The notes: a model not told the origin generated them from the sequence alone. Shown: positions 43,214 to 51,842, counted from the first letter of the stretch. The stretch: 64,000 nucleotides of DNA from Algoriphagus mannitolivorans DSM 15301 (GCF_000429425.1 NZ_KE386902.1:299481-363480); one strand, 5' to 3'. Program-made: numbers and translations.

Positions 43214-45475
43214 TTAGTCTATAATTCTGAGCTTGGCAAAGCTAAGCAATAATGTCTTTTCACCAAAATGCTCAAATTGGATCGTTGCTTTTTTGTTAAG
43301 TCCTTCTGTTTCAATTTTTTGAACCTTCCCAAAGCCGAATTTAGGGTGCTCTACCAATTGTCCTGCATGAAGATTATTGGTGTTGCTGGGCTTGAAATCC
43401 GGGCTGGGAGTATGGATTTTCATCTGAACGGGAGTACGTGCCTCGGGCTGTTTTTTGATGCCGATAAAACCCTGTGATCCCGGCAGCCCTTCTTTTCTTA
43501 AGGCTCCGGGAAACTCCCGACTTGCGGACATTTTTTTGTTGACCTTGATGGTGGCAGGGTCGACTTCCTCCAGAAATCTGCTCGGCTCACAATTCAATAA
43601 GCGACCAAAACGATACCTGGAAAGCGCATAGGTCAGGTAGAGTTTGTCCATTGCTCGGGTAGTGGCCACGTAAAAGAGTCGCCTTTCCTCCTCCAAATCT
43701 TCCCGGCTCTGCATCATCATTTGGGAAGGGAAAAGATCTTCTTCCATCCCCACAACGAAGACTTGTTTGAACTCAAGGCCTTTTGAGGAGTGGATGGTCA
43801 TCAGGGTAATGGCATCCGTCTGGTCTTTGTCCTGGTCATTGTCTGTCAGAAGGGCAATTTCTTGAAGAAAAGCACCTAGACTTTTGTCCGGGTTTTCTGG
43901 ATTGTCCACATATTCTTTGATGGCATTCAGGAGTTCCTGGACGTTTTCATAGCGGTTAAGTCCTTCGATGGTTTTGTCTTCATAAAGCTCGCGAAGCAAT
44001 CCGCTTTGCTTGGCTACAGAGCTAGCTGCTTCGTAGGCATCTTTGCGCTCTACCTCAATCTGGAAGGCTTTGATCATGGTGGAAAAGTCATCGACAGAAG
44101 ACCCTGCTCTGCCTCCCAAAAAGCTATGGGCATTTTGCACGACTTCCCAGAGCGGAATGTCATGCTCATAGGCTGCCACGAGGATTTTTTCAACCGAAGT
44201 ATCTCCGATTCCTCTTTTGGGATAATTGATGATTCGCTTGAAGGCCTCCTCATCTGCTGGATTGACCGTAAAGCGAAGGTAGGCCATGAGGTCTTTGATT
44301 TCCTTTCTTTGATAGAAGGAAAGACCCCCCACAATCTTGTAGGTGAGATTCATTTTCCGAAGGGCCTCTTCCATCGCTCGGGATTGGGAGTTGGTCCGGT
44401 AAAGGATAGCGAAGTCGCTGTTGTTGAGTTTTTTGTTATTCTTCTCTTCGAAAATAGTTGTGGCCACGATCCTTCCTTCTTCATTGTCCGAAGTCGCTTT
44501 GATCAATTCGATCAGGTCTCCGTCGGGATTGGAGGTCCACACGACCTTTTTCAGCTGAGCTTTATTTTTGTCGATAATGGAATTAGCGGCCTCCACAATG
44601 GTTTTGGTGGAGCGGTAGTTTTGCTCCAGTTTGACCACAAAAAGGTCGGGGTAGTCCTTTTCGAAGTTGAGGATATTCTGGATATCCGCTCCGCGAAAGG
44701 CATAAATACTCTGCGCATCATCACCCACCACACAGATATTTTGATGTACGGCGGCGAGTTTTTTAGTGATCAAATACTGGGAAAGGTTGGTGTCCTGAAA
44801 CTCGTCAACCATCACATACTTGAATCGCTGCTGGTACTTGTTGAGCACGTCTAAATGATCCCTGAACAGGACATTGGTATTGAATAGCAAGTCGTCAAAG
44901 TCCATCGCCCCGGCCTTAAAAAGGCGGTCTTGGTATCGCTGGTAGATTTCTCCCATTCTTGGCTTTTGGGCAGCCTCGTCATCCGCCTTTACAAAAGGAT
45001 CTGATTGATAAGCCTGCCAGGAGATCAGGCGGTTTTTGGCCCCTGAGATTCTGGACAATACCACGCTGGGTTTGTAAACTTTGTCGTCCAGTCTCATTTC
45101 TTTCACAATCGTCCGGATTAGAGATTTGGAGTCGTCAGTATCGTAAATGGTGAAGTTGGAAGGATACCCTAATTTTTCCGATTCTACCCGGAGAATTTTG
45201 GCGAAGACGGAGTGAAAAGTCCCCATCCAGGTATTTCTGGCTTCCAGTCCCACCAGCCTTTCGATCCGGTGCTTCATCTCGCTGGCGGCCTTGTTGGTAA
45301 ATGTCAGTGATAAGATGTTGTAAGGATCAACTCCCTTGGCATAGATCAAGTGTGCAATCCGAAACGTGAGTACCCGGGTTTTGCCCGAACCGGCACCGGC
45401 AATGATCATGACTGGTCCGTCGGTTTGTTCTACAGCTTGTCTTTGGGGAGGATTGAGGTCCTTGAGATAATCCAT
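43214..45475 (-). CDS. UvrD/PcrA-type superfamily 1 DNA helicase
   Basis: The 753-residue helicase shows all SF1A motifs: AGAGSGKTR (I, ~27-34), LTFTNKAASEM (Ia), VDEFQDTN (II), GDDAQSIYAFRGA (III), LEQNYRST (IV), ITLMTIHSSKGLEF (V) and RRLFYVATTRA (VI). The C-terminal LVEHPKFGFGKVQKIE..LLLSFAKLRIID is the PcrA-type Tudor-like domain that binds RNA polymerase. It unwinds DNA 3'-5' in repair and clears replication-transcription conflicts. It is the first gene of the murA operon. Confidence 0.94.
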   Translation of the reverse strand: MDYLKDLNPPQRQAVEQTDGPVMIIAGAGSGKTRVLTFRIAHLIYAKGVDPYNILSLTFTNKAASEMKHRIERLVGLEARNTWMGTFHSVFAKILRVESEKLGYPSNFTIYDTDDSKSLIRTIVKEMRLDDKVYKPSVVLSRISGAKNRLISWQAYQSDPFVKADDEAAQKPRMGEIYQRYQDRLFKAGAMDFDDLLFNTNVLFRDHLDVLNKYQQRFKYVMVDEFQDTNLSQYLITKKLAAVHQNICVVGDDAQSIYAFRGADIQNILNFEKDYPDLFVVKLEQNYRSTKTIVEAANSIIDKNKAQLKKVVWTSNPDGDLIELIKATSDNEEGRIVATTIFEEKNNKKLNNSDFAILYRTNSQSRAMEEALRKMNLTYKIVGGLSFYQRKEIKDLMAYLRFTVNPADEEAFKRIINYPKRGIGDTSVEKILVAAYEHDIPLWEVVQNAHSFLGGRAGSSVDDFSTMIKAFQIEVERKDAYEAASSVAKQSGLLRELYEDKTIEGLNRYENVQELLNAIKEYVDNPENPDKSLGAFLQEIALLTDNDQDKDQTDAITLMTIHSSKGLEFKQVFVVGMEEDLFPSQMMMQSREDLEEERRLFYVATTRAMDKLYLTYALSRYRFGRLLNCEPSRFLEEVDPATIKVNKKMSASREFPGALRKEGLPGSQGFIGIKKQPEARTPVQMKIHTPSPDFKPSNTNNLHAGQLVEHPKFGFGKVQKIETEGLNKKATIQFEHFGEKTLLLSFAKLRIID

Positions 45476-45480
45476 TTTTT

Positions 45481-45684
45481 AGTATCTAGTAGCTAGAAGT
45501 TAGTATCAAGATATGGTCCAAGTAGCAAGAGGCAATATACAATTGGCAAGAAGCAAGAAGCAAGGAGATGGAAGACTGGAGGCGGGAGTTGGAAGACAGA
45601 AGCCACTGTATCCATGGTTGTTAGGATTTAGTGGGAAAAGTCTTAGCCCAATTATTCAATCTTTCAATCTTCCAATTTTCCAAT
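45481..45684. repeat. low-complexity intergenic region
   Basis: This region has no gene. It carries degenerate runs of the TAGTATCTAGTAGCTAGAAG and CAAGAAGCAAGAAGCAAGG type, then ATTCAATCTTTCAATCTTCC. Related text lies at 50421-50490. Such degenerate simple repeats are frequent between genes in this phylum. Confidence 0.5.
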
Positions 45685-46524
45685 TTAAATCTTCCAGCGT
45701 TTGTGACTCCAAAGGTACAAATCAGGTTGCAAACGGATATTGTTTTCTAGTCTTTTGCAAAACTCATCGGTGATGCTGTGCGGTGCATGGTCTCCATAAG
45801 GTGGATCGGCTAATTTGGTGTACTCAAAGCGGTAATGCCCCCTTTTGACTTTGGTGATAGTGCCAAAAAACACCGGAAATCCCATCTTTTTGGAGATAAC
45901 CTCTCCGCCCTCAAAGAAATAAGCCGGGCGGTGGAGAAAATCCCTTTGGTATCGGTTTTCCTTTCCCGGAGGACGTTGGTCAGCAGCCAAATGAAGAATT
46001 CTATGCTGAGTTCTCAAGGTGATCATGCTTTTCCGAAAATCCTGTTTTTCAGTCATAATCCCTCCAAAATGAGTTCGGATGGCCAGCATCAGCTTGTTGA
46101 AAAAAGGATTGTTAAGTTTTAGATAAACGGTCTCGGCATCCACTTGCGTATTCAGGGCTACGCCCAAAATCGCCATTTCCCAGTTGAAGACATGACCGGC
46201 CATCATGATCGCAGTCTTTCCCTGAAGGACCTCTCGATCGATCAGGTCTTGATTGACGACCTGGAACCTTCTTCTGAGTTCTGATTCGGAAATCGTCAGA
46301 CACTTGAGTGTCTCGGCGAAAAAAGCATCCGTGAAGTTGCGGTAGAAGCGATTGCGAATCACTTTTCTTTCCTCTTCCGATTTGTCCGGAAAGGCGAATC
46401 TGAGATTTTCATCGATTACTTTTTTGCGGTAGCGAATCACATACCTTGCAATCAGGTAAAGGATGTCAGAAAAGAAATACAGGACTCCCAGGGGAAGTCT
46501 GGACAGCAGTCTGATCAAAAACAT
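45685..46524 (-). CDS. lysophospholipid/lipid A acyltransferase (LpxL/HtrB family)
   Basis: ATG 46524 is used; the frame opens 10 codons earlier only with a TTG. The 279-residue membrane-associated protein has a hydrophobic start (FLIRLLSRLPLGVLYFFSDILY), the catalytic GHVFNWE as a His-x4-Glu variant of HxxxxD/E, and RPPGKENRY and FFEGGEV blocks. It transfers a secondary acyl chain to lipid A or a related amphiphile at the inner membrane. It is divergent from the ECF sigma factor operon. No other lipid A gene is in the window. Confidence 0.87.
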   Translation of the reverse strand: MFLIRLLSRLPLGVLYFFSDILYLIARYVIRYRKKVIDENLRFAFPDKSEEERKVIRNRFYRNFTDAFFAETLKCLTISESELRRRFQVVNQDLIDREVLQGKTAIMMAGHVFNWEMAILGVALNTQVDAETVYLKLNNPFFNKLMLAIRTHFGGIMTEKQDFRKSMITLRTQHRILHLAADQRPPGKENRYQRDFLHRPAYFFEGGEVISKKMGFPVFFGTITKVKRGHYRFEYTKLADPPYGDHAPHSITDEFCKRLENNIRLQPDLYLWSHKRWKI

Positions 46525-46631
46525 GGCTTTGGGGAAATCTAAATCTGCCTCCAAGGAAGCAATTGCCTGACAAATTAAAGGAAATAGGCTGACTTTAAGT
46601 TCAGCGATTAGGCATAAATTGACGCAATGCT

Positions 46632-46639
46632 TACTTTTG
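46632..46639 (+). promoter_or_regulatory. possible -7 box TACTTTTG before the sigma factor
   Basis: TACTTTTG matches TAnnTTTG but ends only six bases before the chosen ATG at 46646, so either the transcript is nearly leaderless or the match is chance. No good -33 element was found. Confidence 0.2.
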
Positions 46640-46645
46640 GGTCTT

Positions 46646-47242
46646 ATGTCTGAAGTCCAGCGCAGGAAATATTCTCAAGAAGAGAAGACCGCCATCTTTG
46701 ATGGGGAGTTTATGCCACACATAGACTCGATGTACAATTTTGCCTTCAGGCTCACCTTTGATGAGGACGATGCCAAGGATCTGGTACAGGATACCTACAT
46801 GAAAGCCTTTCGTTTTATCAATTCTTTTGAGCAGGGAACCAATGCCAAAGCATGGCTTTTCAGGATTCTGAAAAACAGCTTTATCAACGAGTATCGCAAG
46901 AAGAGCAAGCAGCCAGCAAAGGTCGATTATCAAGAGGTGGAAACTTTCTACAACTCCGATGATGTTGACTATCAGAGTACCACAGACCTAAGGGCTGAAT
47001 CGGTCAAGGATATGCTCGGAGATGAGATCTCCAATGCCCTCAATGCTTTGGCGGTGGATTTCCGTACCGTAATTATCCTGGCAGATTTGGAGGGATTCAC
47101 TTATGAGGAAATGGCAAAGATTCTGGACATTCCCATCGGAACTGTCAGGTCCCGTCTCCACCGGGCAAGGAATCTTTTGAAAGAGAAATTGCGGGGCTAT
47201 GCCCAAACCATGGGCTATAAAACTGACGAAGAGGAGGAATAA
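46646..47242 (+). CDS. ECF-type RNA polymerase sigma factor
   Basis: The start is ATG 46646 (MSEVQRRKY); the longer frame begins with a non-conserved stretch. The 198-residue protein has sigma region 2 (PHIDSMYNFAFRLTFDEDDAKDLVQDTYMKAF, ~22-95) and region 4 (ALAVDFRTVIILADLEGFTYEEMAKIL with GTVRSRLHRARNLLKEKL, ~125-185). This is the SigH/RpoE-like ECF group. The zinc-finger protein 11 bases downstream is its likely anti-sigma factor. The operon continues into gmk and nadD. Confidence 0.92.
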   Translation: MSEVQRRKYSQEEKTAIFDGEFMPHIDSMYNFAFRLTFDEDDAKDLVQDTYMKAFRFINSFEQGTNAKAWLFRILKNSFINEYRKKSKQPAKVDYQEVETFYNSDDVDYQSTTDLRAESVKDMLGDEISNALNALAVDFRTVIILADLEGFTYEEMAKILDIPIGTVRSRLHRARNLLKEKLRGYAQTMGYKTDEEEE

Positions 47243-47253
47243 ACCAAGTATTG

Positions 47254-47526
47254 ATGGAAAACAACGAATTATCATCCAACACCCGAAAGCTGGAATGCAG
47301 TGATGTAAGCAAGTGCTTTCAGCTCCTGGAGAGCATTCTGGACGGAGACATGGGAGAAGAGGGCAAAGATGTCCTGAAAGAAAAGTTGGCTAAATGCCAG
47401 CCTTGCTTTGAGCATTATCATCTCGAGCAAGCCATCCGGGAAGTACTCAAAAACAAATGCACCAAACAACCTTGTCCTGAAAAATTGGCGGATTCCATTC
47501 GCCAGATGATCCAAGAAATCAAATGA
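47254..47526 (+). CDS. putative anti-sigma factor with zinc-binding-type motif
   Basis: The 90-residue protein starts at ATG 47254. It contains KCQPCFEHYHLEQAIREVLKNKC, a Cys-x2-Cys with a nearby His, plus an earlier CSDVSKC. This recalls the ZAS (zinc-associated anti-sigma) domain, although the usual H-x3-C-x2-C order is not strict. There is no transmembrane helix, so it would be a soluble, possibly redox-sensitive regulator of the adjacent ECF sigma factor. Its stop overlaps the gmk start by 4 bases (ATGA), so translation is coupled. Confidence 0.75.
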   Translation: MENNELSSNTRKLECSDVSKCFQLLESILDGDMGEEGKDVLKEKLAKCQPCFEHYHLEQAIREVLKNKCTKQPCPEKLADSIRQMIQEIK

Positions 47527-48101
47527 GTACAGCCTCCGGCAAAGCCATTATTTTTTCCGCGCCCTCTGGCTCCGGAAAAACTTCCCTGGTCAAACACCTG
47601 ATTCAGCATGTTCCCAACCTGGGTTTTTCCATTTCAGCCTGTACGCGGGATAAGCGCGGTCGGCATGAAGTTCATGGAAGAGATTATTACTTTTTGAGTA
47701 TCGAAGAATTCAAACAAAAAATAGATGCAGATGCTTTCGTGGAATGGGAAGAGGTGTATGAGGGGAATTTTTATGGAACCCTCAAAGAAGAGGTGCAGCG
47801 CATCTGGGACAGCGGCAAGGCGGTCATTTTTGATGTGGATGTGAAAGGTGGATTGGCTTTGAAGAAATACTTTGGCAAGCAGGCCTTGGCCATTTTTGTG
47901 AAAGTTCCAAGTATGGAAGTTTTAGCTTCCCGACTCAATGACCGGGGAACGGAATCCCCTGAATCCCTATCCCGAAGATTGTACAAAGCTCAGTTTGAGA
48001 TGACTTTTGCCCCGCAGTTTGATGTGACGATCTTGAATGATGACTTCGAGAAATCTTCTCAGGAAGCAGTGAGTTTGGTTGCTGATTTTTTAGCCAAATA
48101 A
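47523..48101 (+). CDS. gmk: guanylate kinase
   Basis: The 192-residue P-loop kinase has SAPSGSGKTSLVKHL (residues ~10-24), then SISACTRDKRGRHEVHGRDYYF with the GMP-binding block, and the lid and SRRLYKAQFEM helix. It converts GMP and ATP to GDP and ADP. Length is normal (about 190-210). It overlaps the anti-sigma gene by 4 bases and lies 6 bases before nadD. In many bacteria gmk follows yicC, but here that place is held by the sigma/anti-sigma pair. Confidence 0.95.
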   Translation: MSTASGKAIIFSAPSGSGKTSLVKHLIQHVPNLGFSISACTRDKRGRHEVHGRDYYFLSIEEFKQKIDADAFVEWEEVYEGNFYGTLKEEVQRIWDSGKAVIFDVDVKGGLALKKYFGKQALAIFVKVPSMEVLASRLNDRGTESPESLSRRLYKAQFEMTFAPQFDVTILNDDFEKSSQEAVSLVADFLAK

Positions 48102-48107
48102 GGGCTC

Positions 48108-48674
48108 ATGAAAGTAGGGCTCTATTTCGGTAGCTTCAATCCCATTCATATCGGGCATCTGATTATTGCCAATACGCTATATGACAGGACCGACTTGGAC
48201 GAAGTCTGGTTTGTGGTCAGTCCCCAAAACCCCTTCAAAAAGCAACAGTCTCTAGTCCACGAGTTTGACCGACTGCGTATGGTGGAGCTGGCGATTGCGG
48301 ATCATTTTCATTTTAGAGCTTCAGATGTGGAGTTTCGGATGCCTAAGCCCAGCTATACCATCGATACGCTGACCTACCTGAATGAGCAGCATCCTCAGCA
48401 TCAGTTTGTGTTATTTCTGGGTTCGGATAATCTGACCCATTTCAAAAAGTGGAAGAATTACGAGGCTATTTTGGGGCACTACGAATTGCTGGTCTATCCA
48501 CGTCCGGGAGAGGCGATTACCTGGGAGCATCCCAAGGTAAAGACCATTGATGCCCCCTTACTGGATATCTCTGCCACCTTTATCCGCAAATCCATCCAAG
48601 AAGGGTATTCTGTCAAATATCTCCTCCCTGAAAAAGTGGAGGAGTATATTCTGGACAAGAAATTGTACCACTGA
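48108..48674 (+). CDS. nadD: nicotinate-nucleotide adenylyltransferase
   Basis: The 188-residue enzyme has the nucleotidyltransferase signature GSFNPIHIGHLIIA (~8-21) and the C-terminal ISATFIRKSI (SxTxxR-type) that binds ATP phosphates. It also has the NadD-specific VVSPQNPFK and SYTIDTLTYL blocks. It makes nicotinate adenine dinucleotide from nicotinate mononucleotide in NAD synthesis. It is the last gene of the operon. Confidence 0.94.
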   Translation: MKVGLYFGSFNPIHIGHLIIANTLYDRTDLDEVWFVVSPQNPFKKQQSLVHEFDRLRMVELAIADHFHFRASDVEFRMPKPSYTIDTLTYLNEQHPQHQFVLFLGSDNLTHFKKWKNYEAILGHYELLVYPRPGEAITWEHPKVKTIDAPLLDISATFIRKSIQEGYSVKYLLPEKVEEYILDKKLYH

Positions 48675-48703
48675 AAATCACATCTCTTAAAATTGCCGTT
48701 TGC

Positions 48704-48727
48704 AAAAAAAAAAAACACCGGTGGTGT
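48704..48727 (-). terminator. terminator-like hairpin with a 12-base A/T run
   Basis: On the reverse strand ACACC pairs with GGTGT around a 3-base loop and is followed by an uninterrupted run of about 12 Ts. No reverse-strand gene reads into it from the right, so either it ends an unseen antisense transcript or it is chance. Confidence 0.35.
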
Positions 48728-48808
48728 AAAACATAAAATCTATTTTTAACTACCTATTGCGTGAATAGGACTAGCTTATTAGCTTAGTTTCAACTTCATC
48801 ATGAAGCC

Positions 48809-48831
48809 GTTTTTGGGCCAAAAACTTTTTT
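48809..48831 (+). terminator. AT-rich hairpin with T tract upstream of the small cysteine-rich gene
   Basis: GTTTTTGG..CCAAAAAC is a short palindrome followed by six Ts. It could end the nadD transcript or act as an attenuator in the leader of the gene at 48855. The stem is weak. Confidence 0.35.
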
Positions 48832-48854
48832 ACCAATTCTAACTCTTTAAAACT

Positions 48855-49076
48855 ATAAAAAAAGTATTCTTTGGACTGGCGTTTTTGGGATCAGTCCTAA
48901 TGTTCAATCAAGGTGCGCAGGCACAGGCTTCACTTCCAGGAGATGGGGGAGGTGGGTTTACTTGTAAAGTGGAAATTATTACCTGTAACTGGTTTACTGG
49001 GACAACAAGACAAGTTTGCCATCAAAATGGCTCGGGTGTAGATTGTCAATGCGGTCAATCCACAACTTGTCCCTAA
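48855..49076 (+). CDS. small cysteine-rich secreted peptide with apparent ATA start
   Basis: In frame with the obvious mature part, the sequence KKVFFGLAFLGSVLMFNQGA is a complete Sec signal (cleavage after GAQAQ). The codon that should be Met is ATA at 48855, with a stop codon four codons before it. Later in-frame starts (TTG, CTG, ATG 48900) would cut the signal. The mature ~48 residues have six cysteines (C37, C44, C55, C64, C66, C72) and a GDGGGG stretch. Small NVEALA-type peptides next to propeller lipoproteins are known in Bacteroidota, and the propeller gene follows here. It could be expressed from a rare AUA start, or it could be a gene recently lost through its start codon. Confidence 0.6.
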   Translation: MKKVFFGLAFLGSVLMFNQGAQAQASLPGDGGGGFTCKVEIITCNWFTGTTRQVCHQNGSGVDCQCGQSTTCP

Positions 49077-49089
49077 TCCATTTAATTTC

Positions 49090-49116
49090 CCCTCCATCAA
49101 ACTGGTGGAGGGTTTT
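49090..49116 (+). terminator. terminator between the small peptide and the propeller lipoprotein
   Basis: CCCTCCATCA pairs with TGGTGGAGGG (10 bp with one G-U) around AAC and is followed by TTTT. It ends the small-peptide transcript or lets only part of it continue into the next gene 35 bases on. Confidence 0.75.
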
Positions 49117-49150
49117 CAATACTTTAAAACCACAATTTTGAATACACCAA

Positions 49151-50296
49151 ATGAACAAATTCAAATTTGCTTGTATTATTTTCTTCTTTTTTAATATAGC
49201 CTGCAAACGTAATAGTCCAAATTCAGGGTATCTGACTATCCCTCAAGAATCCCAAGATCCAATCCTTATTTCCAGTTTGTTTGAAGAGGTGGAAATTATC
49301 CCTATAGCAGGTGACCCGGCTTTTTTTCCAAATGAGCTAGACAAAGCAATGGTCTCAGATCAATTTATTGTGGTAGGAGATTTTACTTATTCCCAAAGCT
49401 TGTATGTATTTGAAAAGGAATCCTGGGAAATTGTTCCTATTCCATTGCGGAAAGGCGAAGGTCCAAATGAAGCCAAAGAAGTCTCAGATTTCTGGATTGC
49501 TAATGATTTCCTTTATATCCTAGACGGAGTTGGGAGAAAAATCCTGCCCATGAAGATTGAAGAAGGTAGTTTTATCCTCCAAAACCCGGTTCCATTAGAA
49601 GTACCTTTAAGAAAATTTGCAAAGACGGAATCAGGGTTTGTTGGGCTTACAGGTGGGGGACAGGATTTTGCATTGGCTTTTGTTAACGGCAATGGTAAAG
49701 TCACTTCTACGCATCTTCCTTTTTCAATCGAATATTTGATGAATCCTATGAATCCATTTCATCAAGTAAATGATGGGAATTTGTCGATGGTATTACTACA
49801 TACCCAATTTTCTCCCCTGATTTACAGGGTAGACCAGGATGAATTAGTAGAATTCAAACGATTTGCCTTTGGTAGTGAACCATTGAAAATCCATGAAAAA
49901 ACAGACTATCGCCTGGATCAGGAAGGGTTTGATCAATTCAGGACCACACTTCAAAGTCAACCATCTTTTTTCACTCTTTTTGAAAAAACAGCAAATCAGT
50001 TTTTGCTTTTCCATATTATCAATGAGGTACCAAAAATGGCCTTGGTTGATGGAGATTTCGGGTTGAGTTTCAGGTTTCAAAACTTTAAGAATGACATAAG
50101 TTTTGACCAGCCTTTTCCAAAAGTGATCGGGGTAAATGAGGACAGATTTTTGGCATTTGTTTCTAGGGATCAGATAAATCACTCAATGCCAGAATTCAAA
50201 AACTCAGACTTAAAAAGTGTAATTGAATCTAACCCCGAGGCATTAGGTTTTCTAATCCAGTTTAAACTCAAAGTGGATGGTTCAACAAGTAATTAA
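49151..50296 (+). CDS. six-bladed beta-propeller lipoprotein
   Basis: The 381-residue protein has a lipobox NIAC (Cys18). The mature part has the marks of PF17170-type propellers: LFEEVEIIPI, then SLYVFEKESWEIVPI, then the KGEGPNEA turn (G-x-G-P-x-E), then FLYILDGVGRKI. Its function is unknown. In Bacteroidota such lipoproteins are often preceded by a small secreted peptide, as here (48855). It is a candidate binding partner or processing target for that peptide, by position only. A bidirectional hairpin follows. Confidence 0.85.
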   Translation: MNKFKFACIIFFFFNIACKRNSPNSGYLTIPQESQDPILISSLFEEVEIIPIAGDPAFFPNELDKAMVSDQFIVVGDFTYSQSLYVFEKESWEIVPIPLRKGEGPNEAKEVSDFWIANDFLYILDGVGRKILPMKIEEGSFILQNPVPLEVPLRKFAKTESGFVGLTGGGQDFALAFVNGNGKVTSTHLPFSIEYLMNPMNPFHQVNDGNLSMVLLHTQFSPLIYRVDQDELVEFKRFAFGSEPLKIHEKTDYRLDQEGFDQFRTTLQSQPSFFTLFEKTANQFLLFHIINEVPKMALVDGDFGLSFRFQNFKNDISFDQPFPKVIGVNEDRFLAFVSRDQINHSMPEFKNSDLKSVIESNPEALGFLIQFKLKVDGSTSN

Positions 50297-50370
50297 GTTG
50301 ACCACTAAGAATAGAGAAATAGTTATTTTTTAGTGGGCAGTGGTGGGTTGAAAACCAAATGAAAATAAAA

Positions 50371-50395
50371 AATCCCGAGCTTCTCGCCCGGGATT
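50371..50395. terminator. bidirectional terminator-like hairpin
   Basis: AATCCCG pairs with CGGGATT, with an inner GC/GC pair. On the reverse strand it is followed by TTTTTTATTTTC, which suits the haloperoxidase-family gene. On the forward strand the T tract is poorer. Confidence 0.6.
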
Positions 50396-50492
50396 CTTGT
50401 TTCTTAAAACTAGGTCAATACCTGCGCAGTACTTTCTAGCTTCTTGGATCTAACGTCTTACGTCTTGTGTCTAAGGTCTACTATCTTGACTC

Positions 50493-51842
50493 TTACTTCT
50501 TCATCGCTACCTGGTCCGGCTTGGTGGATATTTTTTTCCAGATCAATTCTCCTACCTGAGTGCCTTGTGTGACCCCGTATTCAATCGCAGGACGGTAATG
50601 AATTCCACCATAAAATCGACTGATTGCTGCTTCTTTGGCTGCTTCGGTGAAGGAATTGAATTCACGGATAGGAAGCCCATAATCCACTTCAGAGCTGTCC
50701 ACCAAATGGAATTCATCCCCGAAAAGCTGAGCCAAAGTATAGGCAGAAGCTGCAGAAGCTACGCTATGCCCGCTGGTATGCTCAGGGAATGGAGGAGTCT
50801 GAAGCAATGGCACCCAGTTTTCATCGATATGCTGATTGATGTAGGTTTCCGGACGGATCAGTTTGCTTCGGTATTTCTCGTCCCAGCAGGAAATAAATGC
50901 CTCATTCAGGGAAATTCCGGTCAAGGCCAAGGCTTCAACGGTCCCTTTCCAGTCTTTGCCGGCACCTGCCGCGGCAATAGAAGCTATGCTCATCCAATGT
51001 CCTCCGGGAGTGATTTTTTTCTCCGCAAACATCACATGGCCTTTGACATTCATCTTGTAGGGATTGCAATCCCAAAACATGGCAATGTCTTTATTTTCTT
51101 TGGTCGCATTGATGTCCGCTTCGTAGACTTCTTTCGCCAATTTGAAGAATTCCGAATTTGGATCTGTGGAAAAAGGAGGTGGAGGAAGGGGTTTGAATTG
51201 AGCCGCTGAGTCCAGGACAAAAGTTCTGATTTTGTTCCAATGCGGCTCGATCGCTTCCATGTATGCCGGAGGAGTGGGCTGCCAAGTTCCTGCATCGCTT
51301 ACTACGGTGTACTTAGGAAAAGACCGGCTTTGGTGATAATTGTCCTTTTTGGAATAGGCGATGACATGATCTGCAATCTCTTTTCCGAAGGCCAGAGAGG
51401 CTTCAAATACCTCATCCGGAATTCCTTTTTCTTTCAATTCCGCAAATACTTTGTCCCGATGCTCCTGCATCATCTTTTCGGAGAAAATCAAGGCCGTTCC
51501 TACCTGATAATAGGCTGCTAGTGCTGACAGAGGGGGATAAATTCCTTCCGGTACAGTTACTTGAATGGGTTCTGAACCATTCAGCTGTCCCATCAAGGAA
51601 GCATAGTGAGTCGGATCTGTGGCGGCCGCTACTTCATAGGCCGCCAATGAAGAATAGGAATAGATCCTCGCAGCTACCGGCGGGGAAAAGATGTCATGAA
51701 TGATGACTTCCGTGATTCTTTTCTGGGCCTGATGAAAATATCTTCCATCGGAGATCGCTTGCGAATAGTCCTTCTTTTCTTGGCAGGCAAAAGCCAAAAG
51801 AACCAAGAAGAAGGCTTTTAGGGTAATTTTAAACGTACGCAT
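50493..51842 (-). CDS. vanadium-dependent haloperoxidase / PAP2-family lipoprotein
   Basis: The 449-residue protein has a lipobox LAFAC (Cys20) and the full vanadate/phosphate-binding set of the haloperoxidase-acid phosphatase superfamily. This is K323-x6-R330-P, S357-G-H359 (TSGH), and S408-R-x3-G-x-H415 (SRFYGGIH). Length and layout fit the bacterial haloperoxidase branch more than simple PAP2 phosphatases, which are shorter and membrane-embedded. The Asp that follows the last His by four in algal and fungal enzymes is not seen. It would oxidise halide with peroxide or act as a phosphatase. It is the last gene of the SusC/SusD locus. Confidence 0.85.
   Translation of the reverse strand: MRTFKITLKAFFLVLLAFACQEKKDYSQAISDGRYFHQAQKRITEVIIHDIFSPPVAARIYSYSSLAAYEVAAATDPTHYASLMGQLNGSEPIQVTVPEGIYPPLSALAAYYQVGTALIFSEKMMQEHRDKVFAELKEKGIPDEVFEASLAFGKEIADHVIAYSKKDNYHQSRSFPKYTVVSDAGTWQPTPPAYMEAIEPHWNKIRTFVLDSAAQFKPLPPPPFSTDPNSEFFKLAKEVYEADINATKENKDIAMFWDCNPYKMNVKGHVMFAEKKITPGGHWMSIASIAAAGAGKDWKGTVEALALTGISLNEAFISCWDEKYRSKLIRPETYINQHIDENWVPLLQTPPFPEHTSGHSVASAASAYTLAQLFGDEFHLVDSSEVDYGLPIREFNSFTEAAKEAAISRFYGGIHYRPAIEYGVTQGTQVGELIWKKISTKPDQVAMKK

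Noticed and set aside
44006..44854. Forward-strand open frame of 282 codons
   Set aside because: It is fully antisense to the helicase with intact SF1 motifs, and the translation is low in recognisable structure.
45481..45684. Short repeated AAGAAGCAAG and TTCAATCTTTC runs as a possible CRISPR array
   Set aside because: The units are degenerate, have no constant repeat length or spacers, and no cas genes are near.
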